Shown here in pieces: positions 45,583 to 56,930 of a stretch of 64,000 bases of DNA. The notes beneath the pieces are model-generated. The model searched no databases. It saw only the letters and a list, made by a program, of their open reading frames with translations, and was not told the origin of the DNA. The stretch's first letter is position 1, and each line of letters starts with the position of its first letter. The position numbers and the translations under genes were made by a program. Origin of the DNA: Epiperipatus broadwayi (Eukaryota > Onychophora > Udeonychophora > Euonychophora > Peripatidae); NCBI GenBank assembly GCA_028023455.1, contig JAQFVV010000017.1, forward strand, positions 7,590,186 to 7,654,185, written 5' to 3'.

Positions 45583-45798
45583 GACCTTTGGAAATTTAAC
45601 TATGACCAGTCCAATCTTTCACACTCCCTCAAAGTAGACGTAGTTCATACCAAGGGATTCTTTTCAGGCATTGCCATTAAGATGTGTATGGGAAGTCCAG
45701 CACATCAAAAATATTATTATGATTATTTAGAGACATGTTTTGGCTGGAGGGCCAGAATTTCTCATCATCTAGTTGTATTTACTAGAAATTTCTTTTAG
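45583..45798 (+). CDS. Possible terminal exon of an unknown protein
   Basis: A polypyrimidine stretch and ACTCCTCAG give a good acceptor (AG at 45581-45582). The exon would open in phase 0 as DLWKFNYDQSNLSHSLKVDV and run 71 codons to TAG at 45796-45798. The peptide includes CMGSPAHQKYYYDYLETC and FGWRARISHH, has mixed rather than AT-driven composition, and shows no membrane segment or signal peptide. I do not recognise the family, and no upstream exon was found; a SINE-like block lies just before it. It may also be chance. Confidence 0.25.
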   Translation, partial: DLWKFNYDQSNLSHSLKVDVVHTKGFFSGIAIKMCMGSPAHQKYYYDYLETCFGWRARISHHLVVFTRNFF

Positions 45799-46499
45799 TA
45801 AAGCCACCCAGAGGTTCATAACAGACCTCATTTATTTTTGTTGTAATCTATAATAGCATACTGCCTTCTTCATCATTTTATATCTTTATTTAGCAAACCT
45901 GAAATGCTCTCTGCCATGATGGCACATCCTTCACAAACAAATTTCATAATTAATTAAATCTGACTGTATAATTGTCAATTATTTATTTAAGAACTATTTT
46001 GCTTCCCACACTCATTATATACAAATGATTTTAAATGTAATAGTGTTTTTAAATGCCCATCTTTCATGTCTTGTAATATATATATAAAACAGATTTATTG
46101 GTAATATCTTGAAGAGGGCCAATAATATTTTATTGCTGATTGGTTTTTGGCCGACTAATTAACAAACTTTTACATTGTTTGTCAAAGCCGCATCAAAACG
46201 AATTAAAGAAAATAACCAAGTTATATAAACAAAGACTTAACTTATTTTGTACTAAATTCCTTAATAAATTCCTATAATATTGTTATTTTAAATAAGCTTA
46301 GTTTGTCATCACTCCCAATCTCTAAGGATAATTACTCTATTTATTTAAATATTTCTTTGATTTAAATTTACTTCTTTGTAATGTTGCCATAAAGAATTAT
46401 CCTTATTATGGTTCAAACCATTAGTAATCGATCAAATCATATCTGTACCATTCTGCAATCGTCAGAATCCATTAAATCATTAATTTTTCATATAAACCC
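45799..46499. other. AT-rich sequence, no gene seen
   Basis: No supported features, apart from a short (TA)n run at about 46075-46087. Confidence 0.35.
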
Positions 46500-46747
46500 T
46501 TTATTATTTTGAGTCTCTATGTGAACCATGACCTCCAGCTGGGACAGAATAAAACCAAGCGTTGCTAGTGTCATCACAAATGTTATCCATTAGTCAGAGA
46601 GACAATAGTTTAGGCAAATAGGTTAGGATTCATCCTTGTCCTGACATATGTATCTTGTGCATGGTTGGATTCAAGGTACTTTTGTTTGGATTATTGGTCT
46701 TGTTGAATGAATACATGATTTTGACCGGCACAATATATATATATATA
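46500..46747 (+). mobile_element. SINE with GACCGGCACAAT-(AT)n tail
   Basis: Shares an ordered series of words with the minus-strand element at 36556-36775, including ggcaaataggttag and tatcttgtgcatggttgg. Its tail, gaccggcacaat then (AT)n, is at 46723-46747. Two copies in opposite orientations 10 kb apart establish it as a dispersed repeat. Confidence 0.7.
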
Positions 46748-46886
46748 ATCACTAGATGGAACTTTACCAATAGCTCTTAATAAGCTTTTGTTTACATAAA
46801 TGCCGAGAGAGATAGAATTCTATCTCTCTCAGCAATTATGTAAACAAAAGTTGTTAGAAGCTACTGGTAAATCTCCATCTAGTGAT
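46748..46886. repeat. 140-bp near-perfect inverted repeat (hairpin)
   Basis: Two arms of about 69 bp meet at GATAGAATTCTATC with essentially no loop. The outer ends are atcactagatgga and tccatctagtgat. I count only a handful of mismatches and a one-base length difference. It starts directly at the SINE's (AT)n tail. It may be a small foldback/MITE-type element, or the head-to-head product of a repair event; a hairpin RNA precursor is also possible if transcribed. Confidence 0.85.
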
Positions 46887-46954
46887 CATAAAATTCAAGC
46901 TTAAAGCAAGTTACGAAATTTATAGCTTGTTTTGTTTATCATATATTGTAACCT

Positions 46955-47610
46955 TAGGGGAAGGAGAGCAAGGGGGGGGGGAGATGAAAGTAAAAAAAGA
47001 AAAAGAATGAAATGAAGAAATGAGAGAGAAAGAGAGAAAAAATGAAGAGTGTAAGAAAAGATGGAAATAAAGTAGAAGATAAAGAAAAGAAGAAAGATGA
47101 TAATAAAATGATGAAGATGAAAATGAAATGATGAAGAGATTGAAGAGATGCAGGAGATGATGATAAATGGGAAAGAGATGAGATATGATGATGAAGATAA
47201 AAGATGAAGAGAGTAAACTATTAGTAGAGGATGAAGATGAGAAATGAGAGAGATGAGAAAGATGAAAATAATACAACAAAGATGGAGTAAAGGAGATGAT
47301 GATAAAATGGAAGAGAGATGAGATGAATTGGAAAAGAGGAAGATGAGAGAGGAAAAGAAGAATGATGATGAATAATGATGAAAGGATGAGAGAGAGGTTA
47401 TTAGAATGGAAAAGAATGATGATGAAAGGATGAGAGATAGGTTATTAGAATGGAAAAGAAAAGAAATAGATAGAACAATGAAGGATGAAAATAATGGAGA
47501 AGATTAATTGAAAAGAAAGATGGGAGATGATTAAGAAGAGAGAGATGAGATGAAATGAAGATTAAAAGAGGGAGATGATGATGAAGAGAGTAAACTATTA
47601 GTAGAGAGAT
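46955..47610 (+). repeat. Purine-rich (GATGA/GAGA) tract with a G10 run
   Basis: For about 650 bp the + strand is nearly all A and G with interspersed T in ATG words. A run of ten G occurs at 46972-46981. Internal duplications include a 44-bp tandem (aaaggatgagaga...ggttattagaatgg at 47381 and 47425) and gagagtaaactattagtaga at about 47208 and 47584. Open frames on the minus strand (Ser/Phe/His-rich) result from the composition and are not called. Confidence 0.85.
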
Positions 47611-49555
47611 GCCTAATGACTTGACTCAGTGGGGTTACAATAAATTTAAGAAAAGAGATGATGATCCAGAGATGTATATTCAGATAGAAACCAAATTCAC
47701 TACCAATGCAAATATAACTATTATGGCATATTAATAATCTACCACTGAACAATAGAAAAGATAATTTGAAAATCATTAGTTAATAGTTATTGGGATTGGC
47801 CTACCATCAGACTACACACTCTGAATAAAAATAAATGATACTTTGATTGGAAAGATTATCTTACTAAATTATATCTAACAAAGCAACAAGAGTAAACAAT
47901 CTCAGGGATTCTAAAACTAAACTTTTGTGCAAAATAACAGTTTAAGTTGCGTAATAAATAATTGCTAAGATGAACAAACAAGTGAGTGATATCATGGCCG
48001 ACCATAGAGTAATTATCTTATGTTAATCATGGAGTAATAAACAAACAAATATTAATTTAAAAATTTAATGAATCAATCTAAATTTAAATTAATGATGACC
48101 TATTACCCAAGACATCACTCGAGCAAGGAAAAGGACAAGGGTACTTTTTATGTCATTCCCCATACTCACAAACAACCTATTAACGACCTTAAATGCAGAT
48201 GAATTATAATTCTTTAAACATAGAAGATGATGATAGACAATGTGCAGTTAATATAAGATAATGTGACACTTAAAATAATAGCAAATAATGAATAGTCTTC
48301 TGAAGCATTAATATTTTTATTTCATCTCACATTGCATAATCTTCAGTCTGAGAAGATACAATGATAACTTAAAATCAATTATTAAATGAGCATTTAATTA
48401 AGCATCTGACATAATGTAATTATCTGCTACTGTGATTCAATCTGAGAATCACTTAGATTAGCATGGTTTTATAATTTAAACCAGTATCAAAATATATTTT
48501 ATATACTTTGTGATATGTTTATGAACTTTTGAATTGAAAATTTTATGAACTGTGAAACTCAAGACAATATTTTCATATAAAAGTAAAACAAACAGAAACA
48601 AAACTTTTTAAAATAATATGGTTTATTAAGAACAATTAGAAGAAAATATTTACAATCAAAATTTATTACAAGCATTGCCAATATAGCGCTGGAATCTATT
48701 ACAAATATTTTTGACTTTTAAACTTTATTCTTTGTTTACAAAACACGAACAATTTCTCTGGCTACAGTTACTGAATATCCCCCTTAAACTCTTTTAAATT
48801 GTTTATTTTGATAAACAAAATTAAATAATAAATACATATAATAGCAAGCAGAGGCTATTCAATATTAAATTCTAATCTCTTTTAACAATTAGAGATTTCA
48901 AAATTTTTAAACTTCAACTACAATGTCTAAGTTTAATAATCACACTTCTACTTTTAATTGGCATAATTAATAATAATCTGGTGTTATCTGACAATCAGAA
49001 TCACACACAAATAGGTTTAAATTTATAATCCTAAGCTTAACAAATGCAAAGCTGTAATAAGCATATTCAGTATATATTTGGAAACTACCACTAGTTACAT
49101 TGACATAGCTAATATTATAGCTAGTGATATATTTAAATCAGACTAAGCTAATTTTAAAACTAAATTAGATGCATGGGGCATTCATTCATAAGAGATTTAT
49201 ACACTTTTAAATAAATTCTGTCCACATAAAATTATTATCCTAAGTATTTTAAAAATTAAAGATTTAACAGACAAATCCAGTGGCAAAACTCTGGATGAAC
49301 ATATTAATATTAGTGTGTGTGAATTGCCACTTATACCATATGCATAATTTAACATACTTAGAAATAAATATAAATAATTGTTGGTTGGCTTGTGGATGAT
49401 AAAACTTTCATAGCAACACAATTCAAACATTCATATACCGATAAGCATGAAAACAGCTAACTACAACCTGAAGAAAACAAGTTCCTCAAACAAACATATC
49501 TTGTCATAACATATTTAAAACAAATGCAACATCACCTACTGTGGTAGAACTAGCA
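47611..49555. other. AT-rich intergenic sequence, no gene seen
   Basis: Short frames only. No repeat longer than a few words was noticed. Confidence 0.35.
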
Positions 49556-49870
49556 TTAACTCATCATGAATGATAGGCTAAAATATAAGAATATATATGC
49601 TCCACAGAGCTGGATAAAAATGTGGTGGCTTTCAAAAATACCTAACTTTGAGGCAGAAAATAGGATGCCTGGACCTTGTCTACAGCGCATCAGAAACAGG
49701 AAAAATGCACCAGGAAAGCACAATCCTCTCATGGGATTCCAATGCTTAAAAATGTTATAATCATCACTGAGAATACAACTATAAGATATACAATAACTCT
49801 CTATGGGCCCAAGCACTATCAATCCATGGAAAAGCAATACAATAAGAATGGAGGACCTTCTCCACTCCAT
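49556..49870 (-). other. 104-codon open frame, unknown, hydrophobic
   Basis: An ATG-started frame encodes a short N-terminal basic part (MEWRRSS) and then a hydrophobic segment ILIVLLFHGLIVL that could be a signal anchor, with several Cys and a second hydrophobic end. The region is less AT-rich than its flanks, and the opposite strand is also partly open. No family is recognised, no promoter or splice sites were assigned, and chance or a repeat fragment is as likely as a gene. Confidence 0.15.
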
Positions 49871-49874
49871 TAAG

Positions 49875-52660
49875 CATACTCAAATGATTAACAAAGCCTA
49901 ACTCTATGAGACTAACAAATACTAACTAATCACAAGATATAGACTTCACATGAATTAACTAATTTTCCATTAAGAAGTTTAAAAATATGACATGTATATT
50001 CAATGTAAGAACCAACAAAGCAAAACTTTGTCAATCGACTACTATAAGAAATACTTTGAAATTAAATGCATATGAAATTCTAGGCAAAGGCACAATGCAC
50101 ACATAAAATATTAAATACTAAAAATATAGTGACTAGTGGACTTTTAAAAGATTGCAATTTAAATGCGAGAATATTAATTCTCAATGCATATGAAAAATAT
50201 ATGCAGTTATTATTAATGTAGTATTTATAAAACAAATGAATGGAAACTGATAAACTTCTTTTGCTGATTTAAAATAAGACTGAGTGAAACATCCCACATA
50301 TAAATAAGCTAGGACTGAGATATTTAAATCTCTGTGAATAAAATTATCAAATAGAAACTAACTTGTAAAATGCTTAATAAATATAATAGTATATAATTCA
50401 CCTGAGAATGGCAAAAATATTTACTCATTCTAATAAAACCCATTGAGATTAAAATTGTAACATTAGTTTACCTGGCATATTTATGCTAATAGTGTTATAC
50501 ATATTTTAAAACAAAATATATAGCATAAATATTTTTCTGTTTTTTTTTTAAATGAATAAAACAGACAATAAAAAAATAATACAGTAACTTAAGTTCATAA
50601 TTTCAGCTCCATACTGGTTTTTCCATTGTAGATATGTAGATAATTAATTGAGGATAATTTATCTGATGGTATTCAAAGCTTCTAGTCAAAACATTGATAA
50701 GCATTGCAATGATTACTAAAAACGAAACATGTTTAATAGTTCTTTAAAGATATTTTACTTTCTTGCTTTAAAAATATTCTAAATATTAAAACATTGAAAT
50801 AATAAGAATAGGCCAGCATTGAAAAAAATAAATTCTTCAGCTGATTACATTTTTATAGAATCCCAGCTTTCCATTTTCAATAATATAGCTTTATTATATT
50901 TAATTCCATTTTTCTGTTTTAAAATCACACATTTTTTTAAAACAGTTTTTTTTAAAATTGTTTCTTATACAGTACTTTGAAATTCTATTTCCAAATAACT
51001 TTCTCTTCTCACTGCTTAACATAAGATGGGAATTATTTTTTTAAAATAGATATTTTCACCTGTTTTCAATTAGCTAAAGTAAACTATTTCAATTTTAGGT
51101 CAAGATATAAGCAATAAACTTTTTAGTTCAGTATCATTAGAAAATTCATTCTTAACTAATTGTAATTTAGAATATTTTGTCCAACAGTTTCTGGAGTATA
51201 TAATTAGTCTCTCATATTCAATACATTTTTAATTGAATAGAGTCAAGATTAATACTAAATTATACTAAATGCTTGGCAGATAAAATTCATTCTTCCTTAT
51301 TCTAGTGCAGTATATATTTTTGTCTTCTAAACTCATTTTAGAAATAAGCATTTTTATAATAAGAGCATCTTTTAAAGTTAATATCAGATATCACTAAAAA
51401 ATTCTAGGATTTAAAGTCAATTTTAGTTACAAGGACATTGATGCATTTTCTTTTTTAACTATACTGAAGTTAAAACAAGAATGTCTTTCAATTTTCCTCA
51501 TTTATGTTTTTTGCTTAATTAAATAGCTTTTCAGTATTCTCCAACTATAATAGTTTAGTACAATAAAGATAATTAGCCATTTAGATACTAACGGTTGACA
51601 TCCTAATTTTATTTTACAATAGATAAAGTCATGCAATAAATAAATATGATTAATGATGTAAAACTTCCTTTAAACATTTTGTCACTATATTCTTAAATTT
51701 TAACTGAGAGTTGATATCAGAAAATAGTTACCTTCTGGCTTAGCCATTCATAATTAATTATACTTTTTAAATATACTTTGGTTTTTAATAAAAAATAATA
51801 AATTTTAAAAAAATATTTACAACTTTTGTTTTTTTAAGAAAAGGTCAGGATTCAGAAAACACGGACACCTTCTAAAATACAAATCAAGCCCTGTATTTAT
51901 ATTGATAATTTCTATACTTCCTTCAAAAAATTTATGTTAATTATTCAACCAATACAAGATATGTTAAATTTAACTTTAATACTTTTGACAGATCAGCTGT
52001 GAAATTGATTACTGATGCAATTGATCTAATTATTCGAAAATCATGTGGCTTAATGGGTTTTAAGTGCAAGTTAATTATTAACTTTTATTATGTAACATTT
52101 TATAAAAATATATTACATAAAATTAAATGAAACAAATATAAAAATTAGAACTAGTTTTATTTATCAAAACTTTTAAATATTGAATTTTAATAATTTTATT
52201 CATTCATTTGTTTTTCATCAATATTGTAATTAAATTATTATTTATTCACACATTTCACATATCTCCCTGCATGCACACATATATGCACATAAAGATGACC
52301 TATTAACCTGAACTCTACTAGCTAATTATGACTTATTTAAAATTACAAAACTAAAAATACCAATGAATATTATATTAGAAATAACTTTTACCAGATTAAC
52401 CCTTTGAACGATGATTATATAATTGGCCGAATGAGTTAAAAATCAAAACTTGTAATTGGCCAACTCACAACTTTAACAAAATCTATTGTTAAAATAGATC
52501 ACTTTTAATAATATAAATACGTTAGTTTCGTTTGTAAAAAGTATATTACTGAATTTTCAGATTACGAAAGCAAACGAAAATCTTTTCAAAAATAAAATTT
52601 GATTTATAATTTAAAAAATATTCAATTGCGGTGAAATAAAAGTAACCGCTATTCAACCAA
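49875..52660. other. AT-rich intergenic sequence, no gene seen
   Basis: I found no coding, RNA or repeat feature that can be supported. Confidence 0.35.
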
Positions 52661-52662
52661 CC

Positions 52663-52692
52663 AAAAAAGATTGCGTCAGCAATCTTTTTTTT
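52663..52692 (+). terminator. Perfect 12-bp hairpin followed by T-run
   Basis: AAAAAAGATTGC, loop GTCA, then GCAATCTTTTTT with further T. The shape resembles an intrinsic terminator, but in a eukaryote the T-run would act only on Pol III. No transcript ending here was identified. Confidence 0.3.
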
Positions 52693-52899
52693 TTCACTTT
52701 AACGTTACGATCAATATGTAGCAATAAATAAATAATTCTTGGTAATATCTTAACTATTTTTCTAAAATAATTTGATTTTTAGTATTATTTTATCAATAAT
52801 AATTTGTAATTCAATTCAAATATTGTTTAAAATGTTGTAAACATTCGTTTATCATTTTCGTAATAAAAATCAAAACGAACATAACTTTTTACTTTTTGG

Positions 52900-53160
52900 C
52901 AGCCATTACCCTTTCTGACAGAAGTGGGACAGCCAATAAGATTCAAGAAAAGTTGGTGAGGAGGCGGTGCTTTGGTTTTGTTTGACATATATGGTCATTT
53001 TTATTGATTTTTTACTTGTAAAATAACTCTGAAGAGGGCACCATCTTACAGAACTTTTGATTTTCTTTCTAATGACGTATCATATGTATACGTGGGATAA
53101 AAAGTAGCCGATTTAGAGTGCTGTCAAATCTTCTCATTTTTAGATGAGTCATGCATTATA
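52900..53160. promoter_or_regulatory. Possible distal regulatory block (CCAAT, CRE-like, AP-1-like words)
   Basis: GACAGCCAATAAG (about 52929) has a CCAAT box, ATGACGTATC (about 53073) resembles a CRE half, and GATGAGTCATGC (about 53144) holds a perfect TGAGTCA. The block is also less AT-rich than its flanks. No TATA/initiator pair or open frame is near. This is a weak motif-based suggestion. Confidence 0.2.
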
Positions 53161-54330
53161 AGAGTTAAAGGCTAATTTAAATTAAACATTTAAATATTAT
53201 GTGACTGCTTTAAGATTAACTTAAATATTACTTTTAAACCAATTTGATAGTATTTACTTTGTTTATACTATTAACTTATTTATAGGTTATAAACTAAAAA
53301 TGAATACAACAATAGTTACTTTATAATACATTTAAAACTGTTTATTAACTTAAAAACTATTCCTAATATTTCTTTTAAATAAACTTACTATCTTACACCT
53401 TTTATCATACTAATTATCATATATCTACTGACTTTTCACACATAATCATACAAAATTTAATAAATATTACAATACTATCATTATTATCCTATATTATTTA
53501 CTAATTAACTAATGTCTTCTATTTTGATCATTTTTAAAAAAAAAATCAGACAATTACCAATAAATAGTTAAGCTAAGATAAACTCTGGCACCTGTTAGAA
53601 CCAAGTGAAGTTTCACTCAAGTACAATATATATATATATATATAACAACTAACATCTCCATTTCATAGTAATTAACATATATCCAGCAGGATATAAAAGT
53701 TTGTTTAATGTAAATATTAATTATATATTCTTAATCACTGATAATGTAATAGGATATTATATTTTGTGTTAGTTTCTTTTAAATTCTTAAGTTAGTTGGG
53801 TATTTTGTAGTAGTGGATTATTTAATAATATGTGTGTGAAGTTCCTCAGTATAGAATAATACAGTAGGCAAATGGGTCTCTTTTTTACTTTAATATCTAT
53901 CCATGTGGATAAGTTAGTTGACTAGATGGTATTAGACAAAATCAATAAAATTATTTAATAATCAAATGTAAGTAAATTTTTTTTCTTTATTTTTTATTTT
54001 TCCCCCAAATTTTTGGCTATGAAATGATAACCTTCCAAGCCCTTATCATTTTACCATCAACCTAATGGCACACTCATCTGTACTAAGTTTGAACATTATT
54101 TTATTGTTAACACTTTTAAAATTAGCTTGTAAAAACCCACTATCATGTCTGTCTAAACAGCATTATATATTTACATGCCAACCAACACTATAATTAGATA
54201 GGAATAATAAAATTATAGTGTATTTTTATCACAGAATATTTTAAAAAAGTATTTATTATATGGGTTAATACTGTAAGTCAAATTATTAATGTTGTTTTTA
54301 TAAATTCATATATGGATATATAATCTGCTC
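53161..54330. other. AT-rich sequence with one SINE-type tail
   Basis: The only feature noted is caagtacaat followed by (AT)n at 53618-53643, a variant of the shared tail. No gene is seen. Confidence 0.35.
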
Positions 54331-54352
54331 TCTATATAATATATTGTGCCAA
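54330..54352 (-). other. Minus-strand SINE-type tail
   Basis: On the minus strand ttggcacaatatattatat matches the GGCACAAT-(AT)n tail. The body of the element would lie to the right (higher coordinates) but is not defined. Confidence 0.35.
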
Positions 54353-54951
54353 GGCCAAATTGGCACATATATAAAATAATTTTATCTAAAAAAATTATTA
54401 AAGTAAGGAATCAATAAATAAATTACAAAAATCTCAAGTTTCTGTATTAAACAAAATATAGTTTGTTTTCGTAAACGTAAAGTTAAAAGTCTAAGTAGTT
54501 TTTGAAATAAAAGTTACAATTAATTAAGTAAAAGAGGGGAGGGGGAGTTTTCCTATAAAAAACAACAACTAAGAGTTCTTAAAGGGAGTTAAAGGGTTTC
54601 TATTATAAATTAAAAGTTAAGATATAAATCTCTTTTCATTCGCGATTGTAGAATAAAATATATATGTGCGTAAATGTAAGTTTGGTAATAAAATATATAA
54701 TAAATGCGTGTATATGTGCGTGTTAAAATCATATTGAGAAAAACACATAAAAACAAATATTGGAATGAAATGTATTTAAAAACACAGTGATGAGCTTCTA
54801 ATTAAAAATATAAAAACAACATGTTTATGAAAGCTACTACTAATTAAACAATCTGCAAAAACACGTTGTCATAGGATTAGTTACTAAAGGAATTTCGACA
54901 ACACCTATTGCACATTTGCCAGAGGATATTAAAACAAAAACACTTTGCAGA
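54353..54951. other. AT-rich flank, no gene seen
   Basis: Upstream of the promoter-like module at 54952. Contains an agaggggagggggag patch at about 54534-54547. Confidence 0.35.
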
Positions 54952-54989
54952 TATAAATAGCCAGATTTTTATCGGAGTTTTATTCAGTC
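54952..54989 (+). promoter_or_regulatory. Candidate core promoter: TATA box plus initiator
   Basis: TATAAATAG at 54952-54960 and TCAGTC at 54984-54989; the A (54986) is 34 nt from the first T, slightly longer than usual. A 322-nt leader with a donor follows. Confidence 0.4.
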
Positions 54990-55307
54990 TAGTTTGCAGT
55001 GACAGTCTTGTGCAATTTCTATTATGTATCAAGAAACAAAAATGCATTGTTGAGCAGCTTTTGGAAATATACACTCGTACTTCAACCTTTTTAGTCCAAC
55101 AAGATCATCAAAACCTGCCTGAGAAATAATGTCTGCATAACAACTCAGAAATCCTCCGTCAAACATTCAACTGTCTTCAAGAATAAGACCAATGGATTTG
55201 CACAAAATCTCTTCAAGAAACACCCAAATCTAACCGGTTAGATATAATCCATCAGAAGCAGCAGTAGCAGCCAACAACAAGCAATATCCACGTTCCAAAA
55301 ATCCTAG
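54986..55307 (+). other. Candidate non-coding first exon (322 nt)
   Basis: Ends AAAAATCCTAG|GTAAAC, with GT at 55308. It has a more even base composition than its flanks. The open frame 54908-55129 crosses the TATA box and is not a convincing protein. It matches the 323- and 324-nt leaders at 2416 and 6135 in length and layout but not obviously in sequence. Confidence 0.3.
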
Positions 55308-55825
55308 GTAAACATTTATTTATTATCATTTATACATAGTAGCCACCGCTGTAATTCGTAAATATTCAAGATTCAAATTATATGAACTCTATCATACATA
55401 AAATAAACTATTGATATGTGTGTTTAAGTTTCAAATGCCATTAATGCTTTATTATTATATTTGTGAATGCTATATGAGTTAATATGTGCGTGATCATTAT
55501 ATCAGTATTATTAGTTAAATTAGATAAATATCAGTGTTCTACTATTCAAATCTATAAGAATATTTAAACTAGTTTAGAAATGTTACTTTAAAAATGTGTG
55601 TGTGTTAAATCAGATTTATAAAGATGTTTAAATTTAGTCAATTAATGTTTGGTAATAAATTATCTTTAAACTTAATTAATGTTAATTAAAATAAAATGTC
55701 TTCAAACTTAAACTTTATTTGTCGGTCAATTCTTTTTACCAACCTTTTATTAATTTTTTCCACCACTAATTTTGTATAATTTTGTTATTGAATTAAAATT
55801 AGACTGAGCTAGTTTTAGGAAATGT
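55308..55825. other. AT-rich intron-like sequence
   Basis: Follows the donor at 55308. No acceptor with a coding exon could be assigned. Confidence 0.3.
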
Positions 55826-55827
55826 TT

Positions 55828-56130
55828 CGAGCGCTGGATTATGAGCCTACTGCCCGAATACGTTAGTCTTCAGACTAGCTGGTGCCCCGGGGTTTACCCC
55901 GAAACAAATAAAGTATTTGGATAGTAGGGGTTTGAATCTAGCAGCCGAGATGGGCCATTGTTGATAGTTAAAGCTATCAATAAGTTCTCCCATTTTGCTC
56001 GAACGTGCCGGTTCGTTCACGTAACCTTTATAAGATTATAAATGTATTATGAAGGAGTTTGAAACCGGCCAAAACTTATATATACATATAAGTAAGTGGT
56101 TTCAGCAGTTTGACCCGGTACAATATATAG
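55828..56130 (+). mobile_element. tRNA-derived SINE with CCGGTACAATATATA tail
   Basis: The 5' part gagcgctggattatgagcct resembles the D- to anticodon-arm passage of a tRNA. AGGGGTTTGAATCTAG (about 55926-55941) is a good box B, set farther from the head than in a tRNA because of about 70 extra bases. The element is markedly less AT-rich than its flanks and ends in acccggtacaatatata at about 56113-56129, the tail shared with other elements. Confidence 0.55.
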
Positions 56131-56640
56131 AGAAGGCATGATTTTAAAATATATTTAAAAGTTATCTAAAAATATGTTTATAAAAGTTATCTGCAAATAT
56201 GTTTAAAAAGTTATCCAAAAATAGGTTAAAATGTTTTAGTTAAAATATGTTAAAAGTTTTTTTTTCTTTTTTTAAACAAAAGTTTCTTTTTAGTAAATAA
56301 AGAAAAGTTCTGGTCAGGTAATTAAAACAGATTTTTCGTTGTAAACAGGAATGTTATTAACAGCCACACCTGCAATCGGTAAAAATAATATTAGTTCAAA
56401 ATCTTGCTAATAAACATTACCCTAGAGAAGATTGAAAATTATTTTAAAAATCTAAATTAGAAATTGTTTACAATGGGAAATCTTAAGTTGTAATAGTTTA
56501 TGGAATGATTATAACATTCCAGAAGTTATCTAAGATTTAAAATGTGGATTATAGAAATTTGATATTTAATTAAATTTTTAATTAAATTTTTGAGTTAATG
56601 AGTCTTGAGGCGCTGTAGATTCTGATAATGTGTTTGAGAC
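56131..56640. other. AT-rich sequence with short aaagttatc repeats
   Basis: The word aagttatc(t/c) with (a)aaatatgtt recurs three times at about 56159-56225 with a spacing near 30 bp. No gene is seen. Confidence 0.35.
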
Positions 56641-56644
56641 CAAA

Positions 56645-56930
56645 CCTATAAATACCCTGTATTTTAAGCCCAAGTTATAATAAAGACAGCCATTGTAGAG
56701 AGTAAATGCAGCCAGTCTTCATGTCTGTTTAATTTTTAATATGTCTGGCTAAATTCGCACATTTCTTTGCTGGTACTCCACCGGAGAATGGAGGTCTCTC
56801 TCATTGCAATGCCTTAATAACCATCATGCAGACTCAAGACTAATAGATCAGGAAAGAAGATGATGCCACCAGCCACCCAGTCAGGCTCTACAAACTTCAG
56901 CTAAGCACTTGCAGCAGTTCACCGCAGAGC
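56645..56930 (+). mobile_element. Candidate LTR promoter-leader with possible primer-binding site
   Basis: TATAAATA at 56647 is followed by a polyadenylation signal AATAAA at 56679-56684, a compact arrangement typical of LTR R regions. TGGTACTCCACCGGAGAA (56771-56788) is shaped like a tRNA 3'-end complement: TGG, a 7-nt acceptor part and a 5-nt T-stem part. I could not name the tRNA. No gag or pol follows. A host first exon is the alternative. Confidence 0.3.

Noticed and set aside
46920-47279. Minus-strand Ser/Phe/His-rich frame of 119 codons
   Set aside because: It is the complement of the purine tract and its composition explains the open frame. There is no domain, signal or splice context.
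52663-52692. Bacterial-type intrinsic terminator or bacterial contamination
   Set aside because: Nothing else in the window is bacterial: introns, SINEs, gypsy and Merlin elements show eukaryotic DNA.
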